The notes under the pieces are model-generated. The model did not search any database and had not been told where the DNA came from. It was given only the letters and a program-made list of their open reading frames with translations. Source: Marmoricola sp. URHB0036 (GTDB lineage Bacteria > Actinomycetota > Actinomycetes > Propionibacteriales > Nocardioidaceae). Taken from it: DNA of 64,000 nt. Positions 18,539-28,487 of the stretch are shown here, piece by piece; position 1 is the first letter of the stretch, and each line of letters opens with the position of its first letter. The stretch covers positions 1 to 64,000 of the forward strand of contig NZ_AUEP01000016.1 of the NCBI RefSeq assembly GCF_000426045.1. Direction: 5' to 3'. The position numbers were made by a program, and so were the translations under genes.

Positions 18539-19978
18539 TCAGTAGGCGAAGGCCAGCGGCCGGTCGGGGTCGTCGGTGTCGTCGTGATCGGTCGACGGCA
18601 GCTCGTCGGCACCGGCGCGGATGTAGGTCAGCATCAGGCGGACCTCGACGACGGCCAGGCCGGCGTACAGCAGGGTCAGCACGATCAGAGAGATCAGCGC
18701 CTCGGTGACGCTGACCGTGGGGGAGACGCCGTGAGCCGTGGTCATCAGGCCGAACACGGCCCACGGTTGGCGACCCATCTCGGTGAAGATCCAGCCGAAG
18801 GAGTTGGCGAACAGAGGCAGGAACGGCAACGCCATCGCCAGCCAGAGCAGCAGCCGGCTCGAGGGGGACCGGCCTCGGCGCGTCGCCCACAGGATCCAGG
18901 CGGCGATGCCGGCGGCAGCCAGGCCCAGACCGATCATCAGTCGGAAGCTCCAGTAGGTGAGCGCGATGATCGGTGTGTAGTCCCGGGGGGAGTAGTACGC
19001 CGCTCCCGGATCCTGGCCGTACTTCTTCTCGTACTGCGCACGCAGCTGGTTTATGCCCTGCACCTTGCCGTCGGTGTGGCCCGTGGCGAGGAAGGACAGC
19101 AGCCCGGGGATCTTGATGGCGAAGGTCTCCTTGCTGCCGTCCAGGGTCCCGATGGTGAGCAGGGAGAACCCCGCAGAGCTCTCGGTGTCGTAGAGACCCT
19201 CCGCAGCGGCCATCTTCATCGGCTGCACCTCGGTCATCACCTTGCCCTGGAGGTCGCCGGTGAACGCCACCCCCAGACCCGAGACGAGCACCACGACGGC
19301 GCCCGTGCGCAGGGCCGTGCGGTACATGCCGTGGTCCTCGGTCGTGCGCGCCCGACGAACCAGCTGCCAGAACGCGACGCCGACCACGAACGCAGCCCCG
19401 GTCATGTACGCCGAGAGCACCACGTGCGGGAAGGTGACGAGCTGCACCTTGTTGAGCAGCACCGCGAAGAAGTCGTTGAGCTCCGCACGACCGGTGCGTG
19501 GGTTGTAGGAGTACCCGACCGGGTGCTGCATCCAGGAGTTGGCCGCCAGGATGAAGTACGCCGAGAACAGGGTCCCGATGTGCACCAACCAGATGCAGGT
19601 CGCGTGCAGCTTCGGGGAGAGGCGGTCCCAGCCGAAGATCCACAGGCCCAGGAACGTCGACTCGAGGAAGAACGCCAGCAGGCCCTCGACGGCCAACGGC
19701 GCCCCGAAGATGTCGCCCACGAACCGCGAGTAGTCACTCCAGTTCATCCCGAACTGGAACTCCTGGACGATGCCGGTGACCACGCCGATGGCGAAGTTGA
19801 TCAGGAACAGCTTGCCGAAGAACTTCGTCAGCCGCAGCCACTGCTGGTTCCCCGTGCGCACCCAGGCCACCTCGTAGGAAGCCACCATGGCCGAGAGCCC
19901 GATCGTGATCGGCACTAACAGGAAGTGGTACAGCGTGATGATGGCGAACTGCCAGCGCGCGATGTCGAGAGTGTCCAC
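18539..19978 (-). CDS. cydA: Cytochrome bd oxidase subunit I
   Basis: This 479-residue subunit carries the quinol site and haems b558, b595 and d, and reduces oxygen to water at the cytoplasmic membrane. The N-terminus DIARWQFAIITLYHFLLVP holds the conserved haem b595 histidine near residue 18. FGMNWSDYSRFVGDIFG, the Q-loop region around residues 250-320 and GRQPWAVFG near residue 395 are family signatures. The Q-loop appears short, the CydA form found outside the long-loop enterobacterial type. The start is GTG 19978, after AGGAG. One good DevR-like site lies 88 bp upstream and a weaker one 66 bp upstream. Confidence 0.95.
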   Translation of the reverse strand: MDTLDIARWQFAIITLYHFLLVPITIGLSAMVASYEVAWVRTGNQQWLRLTKFFGKLFLINFAIGVVTGIVQEFQFGMNWSDYSRFVGDIFGAPLAVEGLLAFFLESTFLGLWIFGWDRLSPKLHATCIWLVHIGTLFSAYFILAANSWMQHPVGYSYNPRTGRAELNDFFAVLLNKVQLVTFPHVVLSAYMTGAAFVVGVAFWQLVRRARTTEDHGMYRTALRTGAVVVLVSGLGVAFTGDLQGKVMTEVQPMKMAAAEGLYDTESSAGFSLLTIGTLDGSKETFAIKIPGLLSFLATGHTDGKVQGINQLRAQYEKKYGQDPGAAYYSPRDYTPIIALTYWSFRLMIGLGLAAAGIAAWILWATRRGRSPSSRLLLWLAMALPFLPLFANSFGWIFTEMGRQPWAVFGLMTTAHGVSPTVSVTEALISLIVLTLLYAGLAVVEVRLMLTYIRAGADELPSTDHDDTDDPDRPLAFAY

Positions 19979-20043
19979 TGGGGCTCCTGGGGGCAGGTCC
20001 GGTCGTTGAGGTGACGCTAGGGAGCAAGGTGCGGGTGTGGTTA

Positions 20044-20079
20044 CGGGCCGGGGTCATCGAACGCCGGGACGAAGGTCCT
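20044..20079. promoter_or_regulatory. DevR-like box(es) upstream of cydA
   Basis: GGGACGAAGGTCCT at 20066-20079 is a strong match to the DosR core. A degenerate second site starts at 20044, 22 bp closer to cydA, and keeps only about six of the ten core bases. The region lies between the Acg-type gene stop (20108) and the cydA start, so cydA is the only gene it can serve. Confidence 0.6.
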
Positions 20080-20107
20080 GTGGCCCGAGGATCGCCAGGC
20101 CCGCGTG

Positions 20108-21082
20108 TCAGGTCAGCAGGACGTCCTCCAGCTGGCGCCGTGGTGTGCGGGGGAGGGTGGTGCGGGCGATCTCCTGCCACCCGACCCGGAGCAGCAGCTG
20201 CGGGTGTGCCATGCCGGCGAACACGTCCTCGTGCAAGCCACGGCGGGTCTCGGGGACCTCGATCACCTGGCTGAGCGGCACGATCGACAGGCCGTCGCGG
20301 GCGGCGTGCAGCCACAGGTCGCCGAGGGCCTGCCCGGCTCGGAGCCAGGAGCTCTGGTCGTCGTGACCCGTGCAGATCGCCATCAGTCCGTCCGAGCCCT
20401 CCAACGCGCGCGAGCCGCGGTTGTCAGTGTTCTCGTGGCTGAACCGGTTGGGACGTTCACCGCCACGCTCGGAGGTGGCCGGTGCTGCGTTGGAGGCGGG
20501 GACACCGTCGACCCGGCTGTGGGCGACCCAGCTGGCCTGCTCGGCGGTCAATCCCGGGTCGGCGGCCTGCACGGTCATGGCCCGCTCCAGGAGCAGCTCG
20601 GCCCGGAAGCGAGCGGTCACGTCGGTGACGGGGATGGCGTAGGCGCCCCATCCGGAGGCCGCCTCGGCGAGCTTGGTCAAGCGCGCTTCAGGCACCGGCC
20701 ACGAGGTGAATCGTCGTCGGTCGGTGCAGCGCTGCTCGATGGCCTGGAGTCGCTCTGCGGCGTCGGCCGGGGCGCGAGCGGGACCGAGCTGGATCCGCGC
20801 AAGCAGGTCGTGCCCCGGAGCTGACGTCGTGAGGTCGACCCTCGTCGACATGCCGAGTGCCCTGGCCACCTCCTGTGCGTGCTGGAGCGCGGCACCGCAG
20901 CTGATCGCGAGGTTGCGTCCTTCGGGATCGGCGATCGGGAGCTGACGAGTGCGGTCGGCGTACAGCTCCACGGTCGCCTCGCCGGCGATGCGCCAGAGCC
21001 ACGGTTGGCTGTTGTGCACGCTCGGTGCTCGACATGCCAGCTCGACCATCCGGACGAGTCGTTCACGCGTCGGCATGGTCAT
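20108..21082 (-). CDS. Acg-family nitroreductase-like protein (first copy)
   Basis: The 324-residue protein belongs to the Acg/nitroreductase-fold group found in actinobacterial dormancy regulons; mycobacterial members bind FMN but have poor nitroreductase activity and may sequester flavin. Visible are ACRAPSVHNSQPWLWRI at residues about 14-30, DPEGRNLAISCGAAL near 53, RCTDRRRFTSWPVP in the middle and the C-terminal PQLLLRVGWQEIARTTLPRTPRR. The start is ATG 21082, just after GAGGAG. It overlaps the end of the DoxX-like gene by 20 bp and is the last gene of a CBS-BON/DoxX/Acg operon. A paralogue lies at 32162-33124. Confidence 0.88.
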   Translation of the reverse strand: MTMPTRERLVRMVELACRAPSVHNSQPWLWRIAGEATVELYADRTRQLPIADPEGRNLAISCGAALQHAQEVARALGMSTRVDLTTSAPGHDLLARIQLGPARAPADAAERLQAIEQRCTDRRRFTSWPVPEARLTKLAEAASGWGAYAIPVTDVTARFRAELLLERAMTVQAADPGLTAEQASWVAHSRVDGVPASNAAPATSERGGERPNRFSHENTDNRGSRALEGSDGLMAICTGHDDQSSWLRAGQALGDLWLHAARDGLSIVPLSQVIEVPETRRGLHEDVFAGMAHPQLLLRVGWQEIARTTLPRTPRRQLEDVLLT

Positions 21083-21548
21083 GACCGCTCCTCTCGTAGG
21101 CGTCGATGGGGTCGGAACCCGACCAGCTGGTCGAGGTGTCCCGTCGGGCCAGGTGGACCAGGAGGGCGAGCGCCGGCAGGCACCAGAGCCAGACACCGAA
21201 CCCGAAGAGCATGAGGAGGAGGTGGAAGGTGATCACCCCGGCCCATCCGACCGTCGCGCAACGCCCACCGAGCAGGAGCAGGATGCCCAGGGCGGTCTCG
21301 CCTGCCGCGAGCAGGAGCCCAAAGGTCGTGGGATGGGCCATGAAGACCGCCTGCCATCCGTCACGGACGAACGCGAACAACCCGGCATCGGCGAAGTGTC
21401 GATAGGTCTCGGTGTCGGCAGCGACGAGGCCGAGATGGACACCTCCCATCGACAGGTAGAAGCCGCCCACGACGGGACCGCCCCAGTGCGGCCGGGCGGT
21501 GGTGCGGGCGGGCATCCGGTCGGTACGGGTCGACGTGGGCGAGACCAT
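21063..21548 (-). CDS. Small DoxX-like membrane protein
   Basis: This 161-residue protein has about four hydrophobic segments (starting GGPVVGGFYLSMGGVHLG) and a charged C-terminus. The pattern resembles DoxX/DoxD-like quinone-linked membrane proteins, but no catalytic residue is diagnostic. The ATG at 21548 lies 3 bp after the CBS-BON stop and the reading frame overlaps the Acg-type gene by 20 bp, so the three are co-translated. The DoxX-Acg pairing recurs at 31.4-33.1 kb, supporting a joint redox role, perhaps passing electrons between quinone and a flavin-binding partner. Function is inferred from context only. Confidence 0.65.
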   Translation of the reverse strand: MVSPTSTRTDRMPARTTARPHWGGPVVGGFYLSMGGVHLGLVAADTETYRHFADAGLFAFVRDGWQAVFMAHPTTFGLLLAAGETALGILLLLGGRCATVGWAGVITFHLLLMLFGFGVWLWCLPALALLVHLARRDTSTSWSGSDPIDAYERSGHDHADA

Positions 21549-21551
21549 GGC

Positions 21552-22142
21552 TCAGCGCACCCGGACCTTGAGGACCCCGGGGATGGTGCTGGCGATGACC
21601 TGGGCCATCGACCGATCGTTGACCGTGGTCGGTCCCTCGATCTCGACATCTCCCTCGGAGACCTCCACGAGCCAGTCCCGGTATCCCATCGACGCGAACC
21701 GCGCGCCGACCTCCCGCTCGATCACGTCGTCGGCCCGGGCGCGGACCTTGACCAGGTCGCTGCGGCTGATCACCCCGACGAGACCTTGGTCGTCGTCGAT
21801 GACAGGCAAGCACTTGACCCCGGTCGTGGTCATCAGCTCGGCGGCATCAGCGATGTCGGTGCCCTCGTGGACGGTGATGGCGTGCGGCGTCATCACGTCC
21901 TCGACCGTCTTCGGCGCCGATTGCTCTCCGTGGTCCACCGCGAACATGTGACTTCTCGGGTCGGGGACGAACGCCTCACGGATCAGGTCAGCCTCGCTCA
22001 CCACCCCGCACAGGCGGCCGTGGTCGTCGAGCACCGGCAGTGAGGAGATGTGCAGCTCCGCGAGGATCTCGGCCGCACGCTTGATGGTCGTCTCGCCGGT
22101 TGCCGTGGTGGGCTCTCGAGTCATGACTTCCTGGACCAGCAT
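21552..22142 (-). CDS. CBS-pair and BON domain protein
   Basis: The 196-residue protein has two CBS motifs and a C-terminal BON domain. The first CBS covers about residues 7-60 (LPVLDDHGRLCGVVSEADLI), the second about 82-135 (CLPVIDDDQGLVGVISRSDLV). BON occupies about 140-196 and ends IPGVLKVRVR. CBS pairs bind adenylates and sense energy charge; BON usually contacts membranes. CBS(-BON) proteins belong to DevR-type stress regulons in streptomycetes and mycobacteria. The start is ATG 22142 (MLVQEVMTRE); the open frame continues upstream antisense to devR and is not credible there. It heads an operon with the DoxX-like and Acg-type genes and is divergent from devR across a region with two DevR boxes. 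Confidence 0.9.
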   Translation of the reverse strand: MLVQEVMTREPTTATGETTIKRAAEILAELHISSLPVLDDHGRLCGVVSEADLIREAFVPDPRSHMFAVDHGEQSAPKTVEDVMTPHAITVHEGTDIADAAELMTTTGVKCLPVIDDDQGLVGVISRSDLVKVRARADDVIEREVGARFASMGYRDWLVEVSEGDVEIEGPTTVNDRSMAQVIASTIPGVLKVRVR

Positions 22143-22206
22143 GGTCGGCCACCGCCTTCGTCGTGAGGAAGGAGTCCAGCCTGACCTGCGCTTGCGGTGC
22201 AGATCA

Positions 22207-22242
22207 GGGGAGAAGGTCCCAACTCTTCGGGCCGATGACCCT
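22207..22242. promoter_or_regulatory. Tandem DevR-like boxes between CBS-BON operon and devR
   Basis: GGGGAGAAGGTCCC (22207-22220) and GGGCCGATGACCCT (22229-22242) start 22 bp apart. They lie 65 bp upstream of the CBS-BON start and end 36 bp before the devR start. They could give both activation of the operon and autoregulation of devRS. Confidence 0.65.
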
Positions 22243-22277
22243 TCGACGCTCCCATGTGCACGGACTAGATTCAGGCC

Positions 22278-22943
22278 ATGGCAGACGAGCCCATCGACAG
22301 CGCACCAGACCGCATCCGGGTCTTCCTGCTCGACGACCACGAGATCGTCCGCCGCGGCATCAAGGACCTCCTCGAGAGTGCCGGCGACATCGTGGTGGTG
22401 GGTGAGGCAGGATCCGCCGCCGAGGCGATCCGTCGAATCCCCCCGCTGCGTCCCGACGTCGCCATCCTCGACGGTCGTCTCCCAGATGGTTCCGGCATCG
22501 ACGTCTGTCGGGAGGTCCGATCCCGAAATCCCGACATCAAGGCACTCATCCTCACGTCGTACGACGATGACGAGGCGCTGTTCGCGGCGATCATGGCCGG
22601 TGCGGCCGGCTACATCCTCAAGCAGGTCGGCGGCAACGACTTCGTCGAGACCGTACGCCGGGTCGCGGCCGGGCAGTCGATGCTGGACCCCGCCGTCACG
22701 GCGCAGGTCCTCGAGCGAGTGCGGCAGGGGCCGAAGGCCGATCCCGCTCTCGAGCACCTGACCGACCAGGAGCTGCGCATCCTCGAGCTCATCGGAGAAG
22801 GCATGACCAACCGCCAGATGGCTGAGGCGATGTTCCTCGCGGAGAAGACGGTGAAGAACTACGTGTCCTCGATGCTGGCCAAGCTCGGTCTGGACAGTCG
22901 GACGCAGGCGGCGATCTTCTCCCTCAAGCACCCGCAGGACTGA
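22278..22943 (+). CDS. devR: DevR/DosR-type response regulator (NarL/LuxR family)
   Basis: This 221-residue transcription factor is activated by phosphorylation and binds GGGAC-type dyads as a dimer. Residues 13-130 form the receiver, with acidic pocket DD at 19-20, phosphoacceptor D65 in AILDGRLPDGSGID, the switch threonine in ILTSYDDDEA and the lysine in YILKQVGG. Residues about 155-217 form the LuxR helix-turn-helix (LTDQELRILELIGEGMTNRQ), with recognition helix AEKTVKNYVSSMLAKLG nearly identical to mycobacterial DosR, including its Lys and Asn base-contacting residues. That identity predicts the same DNA target, which indeed recurs through the window. It is followed after 125 bp by devS. 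Orthologues include DosR and, I believe, OsdR of Streptomyces coelicolor. Confidence 0.93.
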   Translation: MADEPIDSAPDRIRVFLLDDHEIVRRGIKDLLESAGDIVVVGEAGSAAEAIRRIPPLRPDVAILDGRLPDGSGIDVCREVRSRNPDIKALILTSYDDDEALFAAIMAGAAGYILKQVGGNDFVETVRRVAAGQSMLDPAVTAQVLERVRQGPKADPALEHLTDQELRILELIGEGMTNRQMAEAMFLAEKTVKNYVSSMLAKLGLDSRTQAAIFSLKHPQD

Positions 22944-23068
22944 ATCGATCGCGCTCGGGCCGGCCAAGCCAGTGTGCGGCACGCTCCGACGCACTAGCGT
23001 GGCATCATCCGAACGTCTGGACCTCGCGTTCCTGGTGCGGGACGCGACGCCCACGGAGGAGATCGGCG

Positions 23069-24763
23069 ATGCCGGAGCAGGACCGTACGACACTCGCGGA
23101 GGCTGACTTCGAGGACCTGCTCCGAGAGGTCCTGGCGCGTGTCAACGGCGCGCTCGACGAACAGGCCCGGTTGCGGCTGCTCCTCGATGCGGTGGTGACG
23201 ATGGCGGCCGATCTCACGCTGGACGGTGTGCTGGCCCGCATCGTGGAGATCTCGCGACACCTCACCGGGGCGCAGTACGCCGCGCTCGGCGTACTCAACT
23301 CCGGCCCGAGGAAGGGTCTGCGGACGTTCGTCCACCACGGCATGACTCCGGTCCAGGTCGAGGAGATCGGTGAACTGCCGACCGGCCACGGCATCCTGGG
23401 CCTGCTCATCGACCGGCCCGAGCCGTTGCGCCTGCACGACATCTCGGCCCACCCGGAGTCCTACGGGTTCCCCCCGCACCATCCGCCGATGAGCTCCTTC
23501 CTCGGGGTGCCGGTGCGCATCCGTGACCAGGTCTTCGGCAACCTCTACCTGACCGAGAAACCGGGTGGCGACTTCACCCCGGAGGACGAAGAGATCGTGG
23601 TGGCGCTCGCTGCTGCGGCCGGCGTCGCGATCGAGAACGCTCGCCTCTACGAGGAGGCCGGCCGCCGTGAGGAGTGGCTGGAGGCCACGGCGGAGATCAG
23701 CGGCCTGCTCTCCGGGTCGGGTGTCGTCGAGGATGCCTTGCAGGTGGTGGCGGATCGAGCCCGGCAGGTCTCCGGGGCCGACGTGGCCTGGCTGGCCACT
23801 GGGACGCCCGACGATGTCGAGCTCCGGGCGCTCTCGGGCCCGGCGGTCACCTTGGCGGACATGCGCGACCTGTCGATGGACAAGTCCCTGTCGCGCGAGG
23901 TGATGGTGACCGGCGAGCCGATCTCGAGCGACGACATGACGCAGGACCGTCGGGCGATGACGATGGACCACATCGCCGGGTGGCCCACGATCGGTCCGGC
24001 CATCGTCGTGCCGCTGCGCGCTGCGTCCGAGGTGGTGGGCGCTCTGGCCCTCGGCTGGACGCCCGAGCACTCCTACGAGTACCACCGCGTCGACCCCCGG
24101 CTCCCGGCCAGCTTTGCGGAGCAGGCGGCACTCGCGCTCCAGCTCGTGCGATCCAGGGAGAACGAGCGGCGGCTGGCGCTCTTCGAGGACCGCGACCGGA
24201 TCGGTCGGGACCTCCACGACCTGGTGATCCAGCGGTTGTTCGCGGTCGGGCTCAGCCTGCAGAGCATCAGCAGGGTCAGCGACGTGCCCCAGGTGAACGA
24301 GCGGATCGAGGCCGCGGTCGACGATCTGGACGCCACCATCAAGGACATCAGGCGCTCGATCTTCGCGCTCGGGTCCTCCGAGGCGGCCGCGGACATCCAG
24401 ACCGAGATCACGCACCTCGTCGAGCGGGCCGCCTCCACCCTGAAGTTCCGGCCCACGCTCGAGATCGACGGCCCGGTGCGCTCGACGGTGAGTGAGGAGG
24501 TGGCGCCCCACCTGCTCGCCGTGCTCGGCGAGACGCTCTCCAACGCGATCCGGCATTCCGGTGCCACGACCATCGATGTGCGCGTCCGGGCAGGTGATCG
24601 ACTCGACCTGACTGTCTGTGACAACGGGGGCGGGCTGCCCGGCGACGTCCACGAAAGCGGGCTGAAGAACGTGCGAGACCGAGCCACCAGGCTCGGGGGG
24701 ACCTGTGAGGTGGTGTCGTCCCCGGACGGCACCACGGTCACCTGGTCGGTGCCGTTCGGCTGA
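23069..24763 (+). CDS. devS: DevS/DosS-type GAF-GAF sensor histidine kinase
   Basis: The 564-residue cytoplasmic kinase phosphorylates DevR. The first GAF domain (about 45-195) holds [18 protein letters not shown] at 133-150, the segment that in DosS and DosT carries the proximal haem histidine, so H137 or H138 should bind haem and sense O2, NO or CO. A second GAF domain spans about 215-360. The HisKA_3 dimerisation helix has phosphoacceptor H383 in [17 protein letters not shown]. The HATPase domain has N-box [10 protein letters not shown] (N492) and G-box CDNGGGLPG. There is no membrane segment. The start at ATG 23069 follows a GGAGG-type site (GGAGGAGATCGGCG). The haem-site conservation makes redox or oxygen sensing likely. 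Confidence 0.92.
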   Translation: MPEQDRTTLAEADFEDLLREVLARVNGALDEQARLRLLLDAVVTMAADLTLDGVLARIVEISRHLTGAQYAALGVLNSGPRKGLRTFVHHGMTPVQVEEIGELPTGHGILGLLIDRPEPLRLHDISAHPESYGFPPHHPPMSSFLGVPVRIRDQVFGNLYLTEKPGGDFTPEDEEIVVALAAAAGVAIENARLYEEAGRREEWLEATAEISGLLSGSGVVEDALQVVADRARQVSGADVAWLATGTPDDVELRALSGPAVTLADMRDLSMDKSLSREVMVTGEPISSDDMTQDRRAMTMDHIAGWPTIGPAIVVPLRAASEVVGALALGWTPEHSYEYHRVDPRLPASFAEQAALALQLVRSRENERRLALFEDRDRIGRDLHDLVIQRLFAVGLSLQSISRVSDVPQVNERIEAAVDDLDATIKDIRRSIFALGSSEAAADIQTEITHLVERAASTLKFRPTLEIDGPVRSTVSEEVAPHLLAVLGETLSNAIRHSGATTIDVRVRAGDRLDLTVCDNGGGLPGDVHESGLKNVRDRATRLGGTCEVVSSPDGTTVTWSVPFG

Positions 24764-24847
24764 GGATCAGGACGACCAGAACGCCGCCGAGACCGCGACG
24801 GTCACGACGTACACCAGGAAGCTGCGGCGGTGACGAGCCGCACGTCA

Positions 24848-24884
24848 GGGCGCAAGGACCGGGGAACCATGGGACCAAAGACCC
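24848..24884. promoter_or_regulatory. DevR-like boxes upstream of phosphoketolase
   Basis: GGGACCAAAGACCC at 24871-24884 is a good match, and GGGCGCAAGGACCG at 24848-24861, 23 bp upstream, a weaker one. The proximal site ends 62 bp before the phosphoketolase start at 24946. Confidence 0.6.
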
Positions 24885-24945
24885 TGAGGGAGCACGATGG
24901 GGCGTGATGGCCTTTCGTTCTACCGACGGCCGATGGAGGCACCAC

Positions 24946-27396
24946 ATGACCAGGCGAGACGACGCGACTCGGAGCACGATCAAGGGACGACCGTTGAGCC
25001 CGGCCGACCTTCGGCGGATCGACGCCTGGTGGAGGGCTGCGAACTACCTCTCGGTGGGCCAGATCTACCTGATGGACAACCCGCTGCTGCGCGAACCGCT
25101 CCTGCCCGAGCACGTCAAACCACGCTTGCTCGGGCACTGGGGCACCACCCCCGGCCTCAACTTCGTCTACGCCCACCTCAACCGGGCCATCACCGCACGC
25201 GACCTGGACATGATGTACGTCATCGGGCCGGGACACGGTGGGCCGGGCCTGGTGGCCTCGGCGTGGCTGGAGGGGACCTACGGCGAGGTCTACCCAGACA
25301 TGAGCAACGACGCCGAGGGCATGCGCAAGCTGTTCCGCCAGTTCAGCTTCCCCGGCGGCATCCCGAGCCACGTCGCACCGGAGACACCCGGCTCGATCCA
25401 CGAAGGTGGGGAGCTCGGCTACTCGCTGTCCCACGCGTACGGCGCAGCCTTCGACAACCCCGGTCTCGTGGTGGCCGCGATCGTCGGTGACGGAGAGGCC
25501 GAGACGGGTCCGCTCGCGACGAGCTGGCACTCCACCAAGTTCGTCGACCCGCGTCGCGACGGGGCGGTGCTGCCGATCCTGCACCTCAACGGCTACAAGA
25601 TCGCCAACCCGACCATCCTCGCGCGCATCCCCGCTGAGGAGCTGGAGAGCCTCTTGCGCGGGTACGGCCATGCGCCGTACGTCGTCGAGGGCTCCGATCC
25701 CACGGAGATGCACCAGGCGTTCGCGGCGACGCTGGACCACTGCCTCGACCAGATCAGGGAGATCCAGGACGAGGCACGGACCTCGAGGAAGCAACCCGTC
25801 GTACGCCGATCGTGGCCGATGATCGTGCTGCGCTCGCCGAAGGGATGGACCGGTCCGAAGGAGGTCGACGGACAGCGCGTCGAGGGCTACTGGCGCTCCC
25901 ACCAGGTCCCGTTCGCCAACGCACGCGGAGACGCCTCGCACCGTGCGGTGCTGGAGGAGTGGATGCGCAGCTACCGCCCCGACGAGCTCTTCGATGCAGA
26001 CGGGGGACCCGTGGCGGAGATCGCCGACCTGCATCCCGTCGGGGAGCGTCGGATGAGTGCCAGCCCGCACGCCAACGGCGGCGTACTGCTCCGCGACCTG
26101 AAGATGCCCGACTTCCGCGAGTACGCCGTCGAGGTGGCCCACCCCGGCACGGGCGCTGTCGAGGCGACCCGGGTGCTGGGGCGCTTCCTGCGCGACGTGA
26201 TGGCGCGCAACATGGACAACTTTCGGATGTTCTCGCCGGACGAGAACAACTCCAACCGGCTCCAGGACGTGCTGGAGGTCACCGACCGCGCCTGGAACGC
26301 CGAGACCCTGTCGTACGACGACCACCTCGCCGTCGATGGTCGGGTGATGGAGATCCTCTCCGAGCACACCTGTGAGGGCTGGCTCGAGGGCTACCTGCTG
26401 ACCGGGCGCCACGGGCTGTTCTCCTGCTACGAGGCGTTCATCCACCTCGTCGACTCGATGTTCAACCAGCACGCGAAGTGGCTGAAGGTCACCGACGACA
26501 TCCCGTGGCGCCGTCCGATCGCGTCGCTGAACTACCTGCTGACCTCTCACGTCTGGCGGCAGGACCACAACGGCTTCTCCCACCAGGACCCCGGCTTCAT
26601 CGACCACGTCATCAACAAGAAGGCCGAGGTGGTGCGCGTGTACCTGCCGCCGGACGCCAACACCTTGTTGTCGGTGGCCGACCACTGCCTGCGCAGCCGC
26701 CAGTACGTCAACGTCGTGGTGGCCGGCAAGCAGCCCGCCATCCAGTACCTCACGATGGACGAGGCGATCGTGCACACCACGAAGGGCATCGGCATCTGGG
26801 ACTGGGCCAGCACCGACGACGGCGCGGAGCCGGACGTGGTGATGGCCTGTGCCGGCGACGTACCGACCCAGGAGACCCTCGCGGCCGTCGACCTCCTGCG
26901 AGGATTCTTTCCGGACCTGAAGATCCGCGTTGTCAACGTCGTTGACCTGATGCGCCTGCAGGACGACCGTGAGCATCCGCACGGCCTGTCCCGGTCCGAC
27001 TTCGACGCGCTGTTCACCCGCGACAGGCCCGTGATCTTCGCCTACCACGGCTATCCGACGCTGATCCATCGACTGACCTACCGGCGTACCAATCACGAGA
27101 ACGTGCACGTGCGCGGCTACAAGGAGGAAGGCACCACGACCACACCCTTCGACATGTGCGTGATGAACCAGATCGATCGGTTCAACCTGGCCATGGACGT
27201 GATCGACCGGGTGGAGCGGCTCCAGGCCACCTCGGGATCGGCTCGCGAGGCGCTGAAGAACAAGCTGATCGAGCACCGGATCTACGTGCGGGCACACGGA
27301 GAGGACCTGCCGGAGATCCGGGACTGGCAGTGGACGCCGGCAGCTGGCCCGACCGTGGTCACCGAGGAGCCGGCTCGCACCACTCCCGAGGCCTAG
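24946..27396 (+). CDS. xfp: Xylulose-5-phosphate/fructose-6-phosphate phosphoketolase
   Basis: This TPP enzyme cleaves xylulose 5-phosphate (and often fructose 6-phosphate) with inorganic phosphate to acetyl phosphate plus glyceraldehyde 3-phosphate or erythrose 4-phosphate. The product is 816 residues, the normal family length. Signatures include [31 protein letters not shown], the TPP block [15 protein letters not shown] and later [16 protein letters not shown]. The start is ATG 24946 (MTRRDD) with GGAGG six bases upstream; ATGs at 24904 and 24907 have no such site. It is followed after 2 bp by ackA, which converts the acetyl phosphate to acetate and ATP. DevR-like sites upstream place this fermentative route in the low-oxygen programme. 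Confidence 0.96.
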   Translation: MTRRDDATRSTIKGRPLSPADLRRIDAWWRAANYLSVGQIYLMDNPLLREPLLPEHVKPRLLGHWGTTPGLNFVYAHLNRAITARDLDMMYVIGPGHGGPGLVASAWLEGTYGEVYPDMSNDAEGMRKLFRQFSFPGGIPSHVAPETPGSIHEGGELGYSLSHAYGAAFDNPGLVVAAIVGDGEAETGPLATSWHSTKFVDPRRDGAVLPILHLNGYKIANPTILARIPAEELESLLRGYGHAPYVVEGSDPTEMHQAFAATLDHCLDQIREIQDEARTSRKQPVVRRSWPMIVLRSPKGWTGPKEVDGQRVEGYWRSHQVPFANARGDASHRAVLEEWMRSYRPDELFDADGGPVAEIADLHPVGERRMSASPHANGGVLLRDLKMPDFREYAVEVAHPGTGAVEATRVLGRFLRDVMARNMDNFRMFSPDENNSNRLQDVLEVTDRAWNAETLSYDDHLAVDGRVMEILSEHTCEGWLEGYLLTGRHGLFSCYEAFIHLVDSMFNQHAKWLKVTDDIPWRRPIASLNYLLTSHVWRQDHNGFSHQDPGFIDHVINKKAEVVRVYLPPDANTLLSVADHCLRSRQYVNVVVAGKQPAIQYLTMDEAIVHTTKGIGIWDWASTDDGAEPDVVMACAGDVPTQETLAAVDLLRGFFPDLKIRVVNVVDLMRLQDDREHPHGLSRSDFDALFTRDRPVIFAYHGYPTLIHRLTYRRTNHENVHVRGYKEEGTTTTPFDMCVMNQIDRFNLAMDVIDRVERLQATSGSAREALKNKLIEHRIYVRAHGEDLPEIRDWQWTPAAGPTVVTEEPARTTPEA

Positions 27397-27398
27397 CC

Positions 27399-28487
27399 GT
27401 GCGCGTCCTCGTGGTCAACGCCGGCTCCAGCAGCCTGAAGCTGGCCGTTGTCGACCACGAACGCACGGTTCTCGCGACCACCGTCGAGGCGTGGGAGGGC
27501 GAGGAGCACCTGGAGCCGCTGCGGGAGTTCATCGCGGAGGCCGGGACGGTCGACGCCGTCGGGCACCGCGTGGTCCATGGCGGCCCGCGCCACACCGAGT
27601 CGGTGGTCGTGGACGACGAACTCCTTGACTATCTCCTCGCCATCGCCGAGCTGGCTCCGCTGCACAACCCACGCGCGGTGGCCGGGATCCGCGCCGTACG
27701 CGCGCTCAGGGCGGACCTGCCCGAGGTCGCCTGCTTCGACACCAGCTTCCACACCGACCTGCCTCCGGCGGCGCACACCTACGCGCTGCCGCGCGAATGG
27801 AACGAGCGCTGGCAGCTGCGACGCTACGGCTTCCACGGCCTGAGCCACGCCTACGCCGTACGCCGGGCGGCGGAGATTCTCGACCGGGAGCTGGCCGATC
27901 TTCGTGTCGTGTCCTGCCATCTCGGAGCCGGGGCCTCGGTCACCGCTGTCCTGGGTGGGCGCTCGGTCGACACCAGCATGGGCTTCACTCCCGTCGAAGG
28001 ACTGGTGATGGCGACGAGGTCCGGCTCGGTGGACCCCGGCCTGCTGCTGTGGTTGCTGGCGGAGGGCCGCGTCTCGCGCGAGGAGCTGGGGGAGGTGCTC
28101 GAGCACCGGGCCGGGCTGAGGGGCCTCTCGGGCACCGACGACCTGCGCGAGGTGCTGCACGGTCGCGCAGCCGGTGACAAGGACGCTGCCCTGGCCTTCG
28201 ACGTCTTCGTGCACCGACTCTGTCGCGAGATCGGGGGAATGGCCGCGAGTGCCGGAGGCATCGACGTGCTGGTGATGACGGGCGGGATCGGGGAGAACTC
28301 AGCAGAAGTGCGCGCGGCGGCTGCCGACGGGCTCGGGTGGCTCGGCGTGGCCCTCGACGACCAGGCGAACGCAGCAGGCCGCCCCGACACCGACGTCAGC
28401 GCGGACGGAGCAAGGGTGCGCACCGTGGTCGTCGCCGCGTCGGAGGAGTCAGAGATCGCGCGCGAGACTCGCCGTCTGCTCACCTGA
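27399..28487 (+). CDS. ackA: Acetate kinase
   Basis: The enzyme makes ATP and acetate from acetyl phosphate supplied by the phosphoketolase. The 362-residue protein is shorter than the approximately 400-residue enterobacterial enzyme but keeps all blocks: VLVVNAGSSSLKLAV at the N-terminus, VGHRVVHGG, CFDTSFHTDLP, SCHLGAGASVTAV, MGFTPVEGLVMATRSGSVDPG and TGGIGENSAEVR. The GTG at 27399 follows the phosphoketolase stop by 2 bp and directly precedes the family's first residues, so the genes are co-translated. No phosphotransacetylase is present nearby, as expected for a phosphoketolase pathway. Its 3' end overlaps the convergent stress gene by 39 bp. Confidence 0.95.
   Translation: MRVLVVNAGSSSLKLAVVDHERTVLATTVEAWEGEEHLEPLREFIAEAGTVDAVGHRVVHGGPRHTESVVVDDELLDYLLAIAELAPLHNPRAVAGIRAVRALRADLPEVACFDTSFHTDLPPAAHTYALPREWNERWQLRRYGFHGLSHAYAVRRAAEILDRELADLRVVSCHLGAGASVTAVLGGRSVDTSMGFTPVEGLVMATRSGSVDPGLLLWLLAEGRVSREELGEVLEHRAGLRGLSGTDDLREVLHGRAAGDKDAALAFDVFVHRLCREIGGMAASAGGIDVLVMTGGIGENSAEVRAAAADGLGWLGVALDDQANAAGRPDTDVSADGARVRTVVVAASEESEIARETRRLLT

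Noticed and set aside
22994-24652. Long open frame opposite devS
   Set aside because: devS motifs are complete on the plus strand; the antisense product is compositionally biased.
24802-27297. An 831-codon open frame opposite phosphoketolase
   Set aside because: Shadow of a strongly conserved gene; no family features.
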